Assembly: GCA_028752905.1 (NCBI GenBank)
Contig: JAQNBH010000013.1
Coordinates: forward strand, 41,545,907-41,609,906
Source of the DNA: Cladorhizidae sp. MBARI D1340-BT2
Lineage: Eukaryota > Porifera > Demospongiae > Poecilosclerida > Cladorhizidae
Direction: 5' to 3'
DNA length: 64,000 bases
In this document: positions 9,185 to 19,045 of the stretch, piece after piece
How the letters are laid out: the number at the start of each line of letters is the position of its first letter
Position numbering within the stretch: the first letter of the stretch is position 1
Program-made: the position numbers and the translations under genes
Notes under the pieces: generated by a model
The model's input: only the letters and a program-made list of their open reading frames with translations
Told to the model about the DNA's origin: nothing
Databases searched by the model: none

Positions 9185-10683
9185 CTAAAATATATCAATC
9201 CTATCAGAGTCAATAGCATACACAAACCCATCTTGATCTGCACACACATGCCAATAGTATCCACCACCAAATGAGGTGACATAGTCTCCCTCAGTGGTGA
9301 ACACTACTATCTTACATACACCAATATCTGTCACATACACATACTGACCAGCTACACACACACCACGTGGATACTTCAACCTCTTCACACCATCCTCGTC
9401 ACAGCCAAAGGAGCGTAGGAATGCACCATCATTACTGTAGACTTGAATACTAGACCTCTCAGGACTACTGACGTACACGTTTTGATGACTGTCAGGAGAT
9501 AGGCACCACAATGTGTTTTTATCTGCACCAACAATCTGTCTCAACAATCTGTCTCACATAGTTCTGTTCTCTGTCGTACACCATGATCCTACCTCCATTG
9601 CCAAGTTCAGTAACCATCACTTCATCTCCAACTACTGCAACATCATAATGTCCTGGACCTTTCACTTGCTGGACTCAGTGCACTTGAACCTTTCTGCAGT
9701 TCTTGTTCGACTTGAAGATTCGGTCAGTGTATTCTTCAATGAAATAGATGTTGTCTTCACTGTCTACAGCAATACCTGGTAAAGATTGAAATTTATGTTC
9801 CGAGTGATACATGTAGATACTTCTCAATCTTTTGCCCTCTTGATCGAACACAATGACATCTCCACTTTCAGCGACTATAATCTCACCCACGGAGTTGACA
9901 GTGATACCTCTAGGTCTGGTTACACCACGCCTAACCTTGACAGGCTCGTCTAGTTGAGTAGGTGGGATGGGGAAAAGCACAGGGAAGGGACTGCCTGCTA
10001 CTTGATGCCCGTCCACTGAGATCGTGCCGTCCACGGAGAGTGGGTGTGAAATGGATGCGATATTGGTCGGATCCGACTTCTTCGCTGCTGGATTTGATGT
10101 GAGCTCCACTGTGCAGACACTTCATATGGCAGTCTATTTGAACAGCACGTTTGGCTGGCTTGTTGCCACAGAGTTGAGTGGTGCACAAGACCACTTCCGA
10201 TAACTTCCCAGCCTCAGCCTTGCTGGACACAGTGTTGATGACTAGAGTGATGGGAAGTCTAGTTATCTTAGCCTGGGTCTGGAGGAGCTGCTCAAGGGCC
10301 TCAGCACAGCTCACCTCCACCGCTACATCAACCTCCTCCATTGGCGTAAGCTTCTGCCCAGGCTTGGCGCTGTCTTCAATTATTTTTTTCTGGATCCTAC
10401 TCTCCAACTCAGCATGTGTGCACATAACTTCATCATTGGAACAATGCTTCACACACTGCTTGGTGTAGTCCACAATGCTCTGCACCTCTGCAATGGAAAT
10501 GGAAATGTCCTCCTTTTGTCCTTCTAGCTTCTCCATTTTTTCAGACACTCTCTTTTTGGCCTCCTCTAACATCTTCTGCATGTGCCTTTCAATGATAGCA
10601 TGCAGCTCCTCGAAGGACTTCCCGATGGTGTTGGCTACAGACTCTCCCTGGGCTGCTAGCTCGGATTCCGTGGTCTGTATCTC
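9185..10683 (-). pseudogene. TRIM-NHL pseudogene, 5'-truncated (block copy 1)
   Basis: This is the C-terminal two thirds of a gene like the intact one at 57835-60030: coiled coil, filamin-type repeat and NHL propeller, but no RING or B-box. Lesions visible against the intact copy include a 10-bp deletion near 10035 in the filamin region, a short duplication of CAACAATCTGTCT near 9530-9552 in the propeller, and loss of everything upstream of 10683, where a perfect inverted repeat and a piggyBac end replace the N-terminal half. The stop codon and the last residues (IDIF) are preserved. It cannot encode a full protein. The C-terminal fragments are open, but nothing suggests separate expression. 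Confidence 0.9.
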
Positions 10684-10950
10684 GGATCATGTAAAGAGTA
10701 AGACTCCGGAAGTCGATAAATTGGTGCGCGTCAATTATTTTTCGCTGATATATTTTAAAACGCACTTTTCTCTACTTATCTTAAACGCGCGCGCTACAAC
10801 TCGCGCGCTAAAATGGAGGGTTACAGTCTTTGTACATAGCGCGCGCATTTAAGATAAGTAGAGAAAAGTGCGTTTTAAAATATATCAGCGAAAAATAATT
10901 GACGCGCACCAATTTATCGACTTCCGGAGTCTTACTCTTTACATGATCCG
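10683..10950. mobile_element. Long near-perfect inverted repeat (foldback element)
   Basis: Arms of roughly 115 bp, starting CGGATCATGTAAAGAGTAAG and ending with its exact reverse complement, flank a short centre of about 35 bp rich in CGCGCGC. The arms contain GACTCCGGAAGTCGATAAAT and AAGTGCGTTTTAAAATATA in both orientations with essentially no mismatch. There is no coding capacity. It sits exactly at the junction between the NHL pseudogene and the piggyBac fragment. Confidence 0.9.
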
Positions 10951-11275
10951 TCTTCACCTTCTTCCCCAAATGAATCTGACCCAGAATCGCCAGAATCGTT
11001 GGCTAAAAGTTGAGAAATAACGTCCTCACAGGAGAGCATCTTTGAGCACTTTTTAAAAAAAAGCTCGACCAACAAAAATGGCGTTCAACCGCAGGATTTT
11101 TGTTGCACGATGCATCAACCGGAAATAATCATTTTTGTGACGTTCTCTAGTCTACTAGGCATGTGCAGAACCCAACCGAGGCTGTTAGCTCGTAACGGTT
11201 CATTTTATATATTTTTGTGTGGCGAAGGATGTAAGGTCTCGCGCCATATGGCGCTTACGGCGTTTAATCGGTTAA
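10951..11275 (-). mobile_element. piggyBac-like 5' terminal fragment
   Basis: Read on minus, the element starts TTAACCGATTAAACGCCG beside a TTAA (11276-11279), has an untranslated leader, and a start codon at 11037-11039 opening MLSCEDVISQLLAND followed by an acidic serine-rich stretch (SGDSGSDSFGEEGED), typical of the N-terminus of piggyBac transposases. The frame is cut at 10950 by the inverted repeat. TTAA is the obligatory piggyBac target, and block copy 3 has an unoccupied TTAA at the matching position (52560-52563). The catalytic domain is missing, so the family call rests on the end, the target site and the acidic start. Confidence 0.6.
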
Positions 11276-11279
11276 TTAA

Positions 11280-11656
11280 ACTTGACTTTCATAATGCATT
11301 CAACTCAATCCATCGGGATAAAATGCTGGCAGCTACTGAGGAATTTGCACCTGAAATTTACACCTACAGATGTGCACTCTGTTTACAGCTCACCCTCCTC
11401 TCTTTTCTTTGGAAGTGACATTATTGATTCTGCAGTAGTTCCACGGGGAGATCCATTGGACCCACTTCTTTTCTGTCTAACCGTTCACAGTTTCTTGAGG
11501 CATTTAAAGTCAGAGTTCAATGTGTTTTACCTGGATGACGGAACTCTGGGTGGTTTGGTGTCAGATGTCGTTGCTAATTTTCGTAGCATAGAACATGAGG
11601 CTGGGAGAGTGGGTTTATAGTTGAACCGAAGCAAGTGTGAGATCATCAGTCACGAC
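11280..11656 (+). pseudogene. Non-LTR-type reverse transcriptase fragment, block copy 2
   Basis: Codons for LDFHNAFNSIHRDKML (motif A), GDPLDPLLFCLTVHSF (motif B) and YLDDGTLGGLVSDV (motif C) follow in order, then AGRVGL and KCEIIS. This is the palm of a reverse transcriptase of the non-LTR kind, closely matching 52370-52939. The 5' part is missing because the piggyBac end lies at its TTAA. There is a small insertion near 11345 and a stop before KCEIIS. The fragment ends at the 61-bp array and is followed by gypsy pol, the same join seen in block copy 3. Confidence 0.8.
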
Positions 11657-12196
11657 CCGGTTAAACAGAGCCCCAAGCATGTTCACAGCCAGACATGTGG
11701 CATTACCCCTGCATGACAGGGTTAAACAGAGCCCCATGTTCACAGCCAGACATGTGGCACTAACCCCTGCATGACAGGGTTAAACAGAGCCCCAAGCATG
11801 TTCACAGCCAGACATGTGGCACTAACACCTACATGACAGGGTTAAACAGAGCCCCAAGCATGTTCACAGCCAGACATGTGGCACTACCCCTACATGACAG
11901 GGTTAAACAGAGCCCAAGCATGTTCACAGGCAGACATGTGGCACTAACCCTACAACATGACAGGGTTAAACAGAGCCCCAAGCATGTTCACAGCCAGACA
12001 AGTGGCACTAACCCCTAGCCGTAATAAAATATGGCACGTTGCCATTCAACAACCATATCAGTAGTCAGGGTTAAACAGAGCCCCAAGCATGTTCACAGCC
12101 AGACATGTGGCACTACCCCTACATGACAGGGTTAAACAGAGCCCCAAGCATGTTCACAGCCAGACATGTGGCACTACTCCTACATGACAGGGTTAA
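11657..12196. repeat. 61-bp tandem array, block copy 2 (about 8 units)
   Basis: The unit starts GTTAAACAGAGCCCCAAGC and ends CCTACATGACAGG. One frame reads APSMFTARHVALPLHDRV, which is in register with the following gypsy codons VKEALHRMEPLGVISKV, so the unit is an expansion of the N-terminal codons of the gypsy reverse transcriptase. A unique insertion interrupts it at about 12017-12067. Confidence 0.9.
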
Positions 12197-12770
12197 AGAG
12201 GCACTACACAGAATGGAACCACTAGGAGTGATATCCAAAGTGGAGAAACCAACCACTTGGTGCGCGGAATGGTTGCGGTCCCAAAGAGATCTGGCCAAAT
12301 TAGAATTTGCGTCGACTTGAAGCCCTGAACACCAGTGTTCTTAGGGAAGTGTGTCCTCTACCCAAGGTAGAAGAGACAATAACACAATAATCAGGAGCAA
12401 AGTTATTTAGAAAACTCGACGCTGACTTGGGATTCTTGCAGATAGCCTTGGCAGAGGAGTGGCAACTACTCACAACATTCATAACAGCATTTGGAAGGGA
12501 CGCCTTCAACAAACTCCCCTTTGGTATATGTAGTGCACCCAAGTACTTCCAAAAGCAGGTGAGTGAAATACTGTCCAGACTAGAGGGAGTTATCTGCTTT
12601 ATGGATGGTGTGCTCGTGTTTGGGGAAGACTAAACAGAACATGATACTAGATTGCCAGCAGCACTCCAAAGGATAGCAGATGCTGGGGGAACATCCAACA
12701 AAGAGAAGTACAAATTTCTTCAACCAAAAATGACATTCCTCGGACATCTCATTGGTCAACAATGAATACA
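12190..12770 (+). pseudogene. Ty3/gypsy reverse transcriptase remnant, block copy 2
   Basis: The order is LHRMEPLGVISKVEKPT, WCAEW, then RICVDLKALNTSVLREV, CPLPKVEET, KLDADLGFLQIALAEEW, TTFITAFGRDAFNKLPFG and ICFMDGVLVFGED. These are the gypsy RT blocks; the catalytic box normally reads MDD and here reads MDG, so the active site is altered. Frameshifts occur near 12305 and 12385. The sequence continues into the RNase H connection, interrupted by a 44-bp array that starts just after GHLIGQQ. Confidence 0.85.
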
Positions 12771-13112
12771 ACCACACCCCTCAAAGATGACAGCCACTGC
12801 CAGTGAGGAATACAACCACACCCCTAAAAGACGACAGCCACTGCCAGTGAGGAATATAACCACACCCCTCAAAGATCACTGCCACTGCCAGTGAGGAATA
12901 CAACCACACTCCTCAAAGACGGCAGCCACTGCCAGTGAGGAATACAACCAAACCCCTCAAAGACGGCAGCCACTGCCAGTGAGTAATACAACCACACCCC
13001 TCAAAGATGACAGCCACTGCCAGTGAGGAATACAACCACACCCCTCAAAGACGACAGCCACTGCCAGTGAGGAATACAACCACACCCCTCAAAGATGACA
13101 GCCACTGCCAAG
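12767..13112. repeat. 44-bp tandem array, block copy 2 (about 8 units)
   Basis: The unit is GACAGCCACTGCCAGTGAGG plus AATACAACCACACCCCTCAA plus AGAT. One frame reads PSKMTATA, and the array is followed directly by KMKAPESMPELLRHF, which in gypsy elements follows PSKMTAI. The array therefore grew from the codons between the RT and the connection domain. Confidence 0.9.
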
Positions 13113-13545
13113 ATGAAGGCACCAGAGAGCATGCCCGAGCTGCTCCGGCACTTCATGGGGATGGTAAACCAGCTGGGAAGATTCTCTCCCTCCCCCATCT
13201 AGTGGATCTGACATGACCCCCAAGGCAGCTCCTTGGAAAGAATGTTGCATGGCTATGGGGAGATCCACAACAACAGGCCTTCTCTCTCAAGTCAGAGACC
13301 AAAAATGCTCTCCCTTTACATCCCCAAAGCAGAAACAAATAGTTCCACTGACACTTCATCTTCAGACTTGGAGCAGTATTACTCCAAGCCAGTGCAGAAG
13401 ATTGGAAACCAGTGGTGTGTATGCCTCCAGATTGCTATGGAGACCGAGTGCAGATACGCACAATAGAGAAAGAGGTGTTGGCAAGCATCTAGTCCCACGA
13501 GCACTTCTCTAACTACATTCTGGGAATGCGATGTCGGCTTGAAAC
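13112..13545 (+). pseudogene. Gypsy connection / RNase H remnant, block copy 2
   Basis: Recognisable codons are MPELLRHFMGMVNQLGRF, later LGAVLLQASAEDWKPV, IEKEVLASI and NYILGMRCRLETDHKP. LGAVLLQ and ETDHKP are characteristic blocks of gypsy RNase H. Several frame changes and a stop after LASI make it non-functional. It is cut by a 67-bp array at the ETDHKP motif. Confidence 0.8.
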
Positions 13546-13930
13546 TGACCATAAACCTTGTTAGGCATAGTATACTAGTAATGGATGTTAGTATACTAGT
13601 AAGGCTTGAAACTGACCATAAACCTTGTTAGGCATAGTATACTAGTAATGGATGTTAGTATACTAGTGAGGTTTGAAACTGACCATAAACCTTGTTAGGC
13701 ATAGTATACTAGTAATGGATGATAGTATACTAGTAAGGTTTGAAACTGACCATAAACCTTGTTAGGCATAGTATACTAGTAATGGATGTTAGTATACTAG
13801 TAAGGCTTGAAACTGACCATAAACCTTGTTAGGCATAGTATACTAGTAATGGATGATAGTATACTAGTAAGGCTTGAAACTGACCATAAACCTTGTTAGG
13901 CATAGTATACTAGTAATGGATGTTAGGCAT
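13545..13930. repeat. 67-bp tandem array, block copy 2 (about 6 units)
   Basis: The unit begins GGCTTGAAACTGACCATAAA, which is the codons for RLETDHK, and ends GTATACTAGTAA. The repeat therefore includes the RNase H motif it interrupts. Block copy 3 carries only partial units at 55215-55400. Confidence 0.9.
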
Positions 13931-13934
13931 AGTA

Positions 13935-14430
13935 CATACACTATTAAACCTCTGCTAGGAACAAAATATCTGGATAGGGTACCAGCAAGAGTACTAAGGT
14001 TCTGTTTGCACCTTGCAAGGTTTGTTTAGCCTGTACCAGGCAAACTACTCTACACAGCAGACATCTTGTCAAGAGCCCCAACAGATTCTGACATGAGTGA
14101 ACAAGCAGCAGAACCTACTTGTTCAGTTGTCATGAACTACTGCTGCAATGGCTGGCTACACAAAAGAAAAGTCAAGCAGGCAGTCAAACCCTGCTTACAA
14201 GACTGCGGAGAACTTGCTATTGGGCAAGGTCTCCAACTCCATAGATGCAGGCTAGTGGCTCCAAGAAATCTGCACAAGCAAAAACTCCAGAAACTGCAGG
14301 TCAGTCACCATGGCATGCAGCATCAACGAGCAAGGTCATCAGTGTGGAGGCTGGGACTTCTCAAGACATAAACACCTGGTGAAGGTATGTGAGCATGTGC
14401 AGAGGAATTCACTCCCAGAAGTGGGCCACT
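13935..14430 (+). pseudogene. Gypsy integrase zinc-binding region remnant, block copy 2
   Basis: The sequence reads PVPGKLLYTADILSRAPTDS (the usual end of the RNase H region), then CGELAIGQGLQLHRC, LVAPRNLHKQ and, after a frame change, codons resembling HxGIxRCRARASxSVWWPG and a CEHC-type motif. That order is the H2C2 zinc-binding module of gypsy integrase. Frameshifts near 14290 and 14370 break it. Confidence 0.75.
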
Positions 14431-14835
14431 CATCACATTCAGGCTACCTGCCTATCCCTGGCAGAGGGTGGCATCAGACCTGTGTGCTCTCACATTCAGG
14501 CTACATGACTATCCCTGGCAGAGGGTGGCATCAGACCTGTGTGCTCTCACATTCAGACTACCTGCCTATCCCTGGCAGAGGGTGGCATCAGACATGTGTG
14601 CTCTCACATTCAGGCTACCTGCCTATCCCTGTCAGAGGGTGGCATCAGACCTGTGTGCTCTCACATTCAGACTACCTGCCTATCCCTGGCAGAGGGTGGC
14701 ATCAGACATGTGTGCTCTCACATTCAGGCTACCTGCCTATCCCTGGCAGAGGGTGGCATCAGACCTGTGTGCTCTCACATTCAGGCTACCTGCCTATCCC
14801 TGGCAGAGGGTGTCATCAGATGTGTGTGCCCTCAG
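14430..14835 (+). repeat. 57-bp in-frame array in integrase, block copy 2 (about 7 units)
   Basis: The unit encodes 19 residues, ASDLCALTFRLPAYPWQRV, and stays in frame for about 130 codons. The first and last units merge into ordinary gypsy integrase: PWQRVASDLCAL is normally followed by a RGKNYILIVDY-like stretch, as it is here after the last unit. The array is thus an internal protein repeat grown from the codons just before the integrase catalytic core. Block copy 3 has about 3.5 units at 55830-56040. Confidence 0.9.
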
Positions 14836-15360
14836 AGGTAAAAACTACATCCTTATTGTTGACTATTGCTCAAGATATCTAGAGGTCATCAAACTATCAA
14901 ATACGATGTCATCCATATCCAATCATTCAAGACAGTGTTCTCAAGTCATGGGATTCCAGAAATGGTATTAGCAACAATCTCACCCAATACTCGTGCAATT
15001 AATTTGCAGAGATTGCAAAGTCTTATGATTTCTGCCACGTCACTGCAGCTCCCATTCCCCCCAGAGTAATGGACAAGGGGAGAGAGGAGACAGTGAAAAA
15101 GCTATTGAGAGGATCAGCAGATCCATACATGGCCTACTTATGTATAGTTCAACACCCTTCCCTTGGTGTGACCTCTCACATGCGCAACTCTCAATGGGAA
15201 GGAAACGGAGAGCAAATATCCCTCAACTGCCAGAGCAACTGATCACAAAATGGACTATCTCCAACAGTTTACATTCCAGAACAATGAGTTCAAGATTAAA
15301 CATAACAGAGACTTTGATGGCGGACACAAGGTCAAGGACTACCACAGCTACCAGAGATTG
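14835..15360 (+). pseudogene. Gypsy integrase core and C-terminal remnant, block copy 2
   Basis: RGKNYILIVDYCSRYLEVIKL contains the first catalytic Asp of the integrase core; SSHGIPEMV and, in another frame, a SYDFCHVT segment follow. Then come CDLSHAQLSMGRKRRANIPQ and a KHNRDFDGG-like stretch. A deletion of about 260 bp relative to copy 1 removes the C-terminal tail and the start of the LTR at about 15360. Multiple frameshifts. Confidence 0.75.
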
Positions 15361-15575
15361 TGTTGATGACTAATTGCGTAAGACTAAAGAGAGTCTATTA
15401 ATATATGGAATGCGTTGTTTGATGTATATCTGGATGTGTGCTCATTGGAATCAGTTACTGAACAACACAAAGGGCAAGGGTCAAAATGCATAGGAGCTGT
15501 GTGGCACAGGGCAACATGCATAGGAGTTGTGTGGCTCAGGGCAACACGCATAGGAGTTGTGTGGCACAGCGAAGG
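15360..15575 (+). mobile_element. LTR fragment with three 30-bp units, block copy 2
   Basis: From GTGTTGATGACTAATTGCG the sequence matches 5219-5345, then has about three units of the 30-bp repeat before jumping into the second gypsy integrase. Confidence 0.7.
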
Positions 15576-16050
15576 GCAACATGACCCGGAAAAGATGTGG
15601 CTGCTGGTGCAAGGAGTGTGCAGAGTGACAACGAGGAAACAGAAATCATAGAGCAAAAGCTCCCTTGGTGCCTCTCCCAGTGATGGAGGAACCCTTCAAG
15701 TGGATAGATATGGACATCGTGGGCACATTGCAAAGGCAAAGAAAGGCAACAAATTCATCTTGACCATGATGGACTTTGCCATGACGTTTCCAGAAACAAT
15801 CCCTCTCAAGAAAGTGGAAGCCTAGGCGGTGGCTGAAGCCTCTGCCAAGTGTTTACAAGAATGAATGAGCATACCAGAAGAGATCCTGACAGATCAACGA
15901 TCTAACTTTTGTTCGAACCTGATGTCCTCAGTGTTCGACCTGCTGAAGATCAAACACATCAGGACTACTCCATAACACCCCCAGACAGATGGAATGTTGG
16001 AACGTTTCCATGCAACCCTGAAAGCCATGCTGAGGAAGACAGCTAGCCAG
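15575..16050 (+). pseudogene. Second gypsy-type integrase remnant, block copy 2
   Basis: Reads CGCWCKECAE, stop, then APLVPLPVMEEPFKWIDMDI, VGTLQRQRKGNKFILTMMDF, PETIPLKKVEA, and after a stop the same AVAEASAKC, ILTDQRSNF, PQTDGMLERFHATL series as at 6125-6360. It extends further 5' than copy 1, including the integrase zinc-binding cysteines and first catalytic Asp region (MDF). Three in-frame stops. It belongs to a gypsy lineage distinct from the pol at 12190-15360. Confidence 0.8.
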
Positions 16051-16610
16051 GACCAGGACAGACCTCAACTAGCCAGGACCAGGACAGACCTCAACTAACC
16101 AGGACAAGGAGAGAACCTCAACTAGCCAGGACAAGGAGACCTCAACTAGCCAGGACAAGGAGAGAACCTCAACTAGCCAGGACAAGGAGAGAACCTCAAC
16201 TAGCCAGGACAAGGAGAGAACCTCAACTAGCCAGGACAAGGAGGGAACCTCAACTAGCCAGGACAAGGAGAGAACCTCAACTAGCCAGGACAAGGAGAGA
16301 ACCTCAACTAGCCAGGACAAGGAGAGAACCTCAACTAGCCAGGACAAAGAGAGAACATCTAGCCAGGACAAGGAGAGAACTTCAACTAGTCAGGACAAGG
16401 AGAGAACCTCAACTAGCCAGGACAAGGAGAGAAACTCAACTAGTCAGGACAAGGAGAGAACCTCAACTAGCCAGGACAAGGAGAGAACCTCAACGAGCCA
16501 GGACAAGGAGAGAACCTCAACTAGCCAGGACAAGGAGAGAACCTCAACTAGCCAGGACAAGAAGAGAATATCAACTAGCCAGGACAAGGAGAGAACCCCT
16601 CAACTAGGCC
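16045..16610. repeat. 27-bp tandem array, block copy 2 (about 21 units)
   Basis: Same unit as 6352-8230, with more point variants and two shortened units (near 16138 and 16360). The array starts at the same codons (KTASQDQDR) as in copy 1. Confidence 0.95.
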
Positions 16611-17603
16611 TGACTAACCAAGTCAAGGTTAGAACTTCAGCCTTACCTGCATGCCTCTATAGACAACCTAAATTACACTCAAGACCACAATGCCCTCACT
16701 CTAAACACTCCTCCCTCCAATCATATACTAACCCACATCCAAGTGCACACTGTAATGAACCTGACCTCTGCCAACACGCAGGAGGGGCGGTACCACTCTA
16801 CTGCATACCAATCCTATAGTAGCCAGGGTCAATTGGCGATGGAGAAGGCAAGGGTCAGAGTGCAAACAAGGAGTGATTAGTCAAAGTCCACCCTTTACCA
16901 ACTGGGATAGTAGCATTGGAAATCTAATATCCAACATGGTAATTAAAGTTATGCATACAAATACCTAATTAGCCCTCCTAACACTCCTGTGATTATTGGA
17001 CTAGGAATGTGTATTACTTTGCACGGATGTGCAAGTGCCTTATTGCAATGAGTTAACAATTGGTAAAGATTCTTGCCGAGAATCTGCCAGGTCAGGCATA
17101 TTTAAGGAGAGGTGAGGATCAAGTCTCTAGCAGCTAATTAGTAGCTGCCAACTAGTAGCTGTAACTACACTAAGTTCTGCCATCAACTACTTGATTTTGA
17201 CTTGTAGAGCATCAGTACTCTTCCTCCCTAATCATGGTCATCACTCGTGTTTCTATATTATATGTACTGTCAAGTGATAATAAATACTAGTGGGTGATAA
17301 TTAGTGCACACTTGTCTCTGCCCACAGCCTTCAAGAAGGTCAGTAAAGCCAGTGGTTGCTGGGAGCATTTATATCCAAGAGGCCTCCACCTGGTGAAGAT
17401 GAGGGCAGAAGACCTCCCTCCATGAGGGGGAGGGATCACAGGCTGCTAGGCCACACCCATAATCATTATTTTAATTGGCAGTTTCCTTCTGGACAAAGGA
17501 AGTCTTCAACTCTTACAAGTTCCATTATCTGTTGTGAGTGGAGGACAATAAAAGCTTCATTGAATCATGCATTATAATTCATCCACTAATTGCCAACAGA
17601 AAA
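16611..17603 (+). mobile_element. Gypsy tail and LTR-like region, block copy 2
   Basis: Starts AGGCCTGACTAACCAAGTC and is nearly identical to 56836-57834. It contains the decayed RRGG.YHP tail, a TATA-like ATATTTAAGG near 17099, an AATAAA near 17279 and the AATAAA at 17547 before the NHL 3' end. LTR identity is inferred. Confidence 0.5.
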
Positions 17604-18181
17604 CTAAAATATATCAATCTTATTAGAGTCAATGTTACTAGCATACACAAACCCATCTTGATCTACACACACATCACAATAGCCTCCACCACCAAATGAG
17701 GTGACATAGTCTCCCTCAGTGGTGAACACTACTATCTTACATACACCAGTATCTGCCACATACACATACTGACCAGCTACACACACACCACGTGGATACT
17801 CCAACCTCTTCACACCATCCTCATCACAGCCAAAGGAGCGTAGGAATGCACCATCATTACTGAAGACTTGAATATTAGAGCTCCCATGACTACTGACGTA
17901 CATGTTTTGATGACTGTCAGGAGATAGGTACCACAATGTGTTTTTATCTGCACCAACAATCTGTCTCACATATTTCAGTTCTCTGTCGTACACCATGATC
18001 CTACCTCCATTGCCACATTCAGTAACCATCACTTCATCTCCAACTACTGCAACATCGTAATGTCCTGGACTTTTCACTTGCTGGACTCTGTGCACTTGAA
18101 CCTTGCTGCAGTTCTTGTTCGACTTGAAGATTTGATTAGTGCCTTCATCAATGAAATAGATGTTGTCTTCACTGTCTACAG

Positions 18182-19045
18182 CAGGGGTCGGGAACCTTTT
18201 TGACTCAGAGAGCCAAGAAAGCAAAATATTAAAAAATCTATTTCAATGAGAGCCATTTAAGACTGAATTTAACTAAATGTGAGTATAATAAGCCTCTGAA
18301 TTTATTATTTTAAACAATGTTGTTATAATACTCACGTTAATGCGACTTCTGGTGCTGCATGGATTTGCTGATGGCTTTATAGTATAAAAAGTTCATTGGC
18401 CACATCCAGCATGAATGTTTTAGCATACTCGCCATCTGTGAATGGTTTTCCATTCCTCACTATTGCTAAAGAACCAGCGAAGCTAGCGGAATTATAGTCA
18501 CCTTGCCGGGTCCATAAGCGGAGTTGCTGCTGGCTGGCTTGAACCATACTCAGTAGCTCTTGGCACGCTTTCTTTCTGCTATCTCCTGCAGGGTATTTTG
18601 ATGCAAAGGTATCATGGCGTGTGTCGAAGTGGCGCTTTACATTCGACCGTTTCATCGATGTAATTTTGTCATTGCAAATTAGACACACCGCTGAATCTGC
18701 TCTCTCCACAAAGGCAAATTCTTCGGTCCATTCGTCCTGAAATTTACGATACTTCTCGTCTCTTTTTCTTTTTGCCATCTTCTTTGTCGAAGGGTTAGTT
18801 TTGAGCAAATAAGAGAGAGGGAGATATTGAGCCAACTGAGGCGTGGTAAACAGTGAGTCTGGCTGGCCTGCGCACGGGTTTATATATTCGAGAGGTGCGG
18901 AGCGTCATTGGTCGAGATACGCGTCTCGGCGGCGCTACGTCACTGGAGGATGAAGTTTTTCAAATTCCAATTTTATCTGAGAGAGCCATATGCAATCATC
19001 AAAAGAGCCACACCTGGCTCGCGAGCCATACGTTCCCGACCCCTG
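18182..19045 (-). mobile_element. Non-autonomous hAT transposon with perfect 8-bp target duplication
   Basis: Terminal inverted repeats CAGGGGTCGGGAAC and GTTCCCGACCCCTG bound 864 bp, flanked on both sides by GTCTACAG (18174-18181 and 19046-19053), an exact 8-bp duplication as expected of hAT elements. Removing the element and one duplication restores the host reading frame locally. It retains one transposase exon. Confidence 0.97.
18377..18835 (-). CDS. BED-finger N-terminal exon of hAT transposase
   Basis: A 152-codon frame opens MAQYLPLSYLLKTN with a second Met at residue 20 (MAKRKRDEKYRKF), then a BED-type zinc finger: C51 and C54 (CLIC), H69 and H74 (KRHFDTRH). This is followed by a stretch ending KPFTDGEYAKTFMLDVANEL, seen in transposases related to ZBED, SCAND3 and GTF2IRD2-type domesticated genes. 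The catalytic DDE/RNase H-like domain and the dimerisation region are gone, so only DNA binding could remain. It might act as a repressor of related elements, which is speculation. Confidence 0.75.
   Translation of the reverse strand: MAQYLPLSYLLKTNPSTKKMAKRKRDEKYRKFQDEWTEEFAFVERADSAVCLICNDKITSMKRSNVKRHFDTRHDTFASKYPAGDSRKKACQELLSMVQASQQQLRLWTRQGDYNSASFAGSLAIVRNGKPFTDGEYAKTFMLDVANELFIL

Noticed and set aside
9931..10581. Independent 216-codon gene
   Set aside because: It is the coiled-coil and filamin part of the truncated TRIM-NHL pseudogene, ended by a frameshift.
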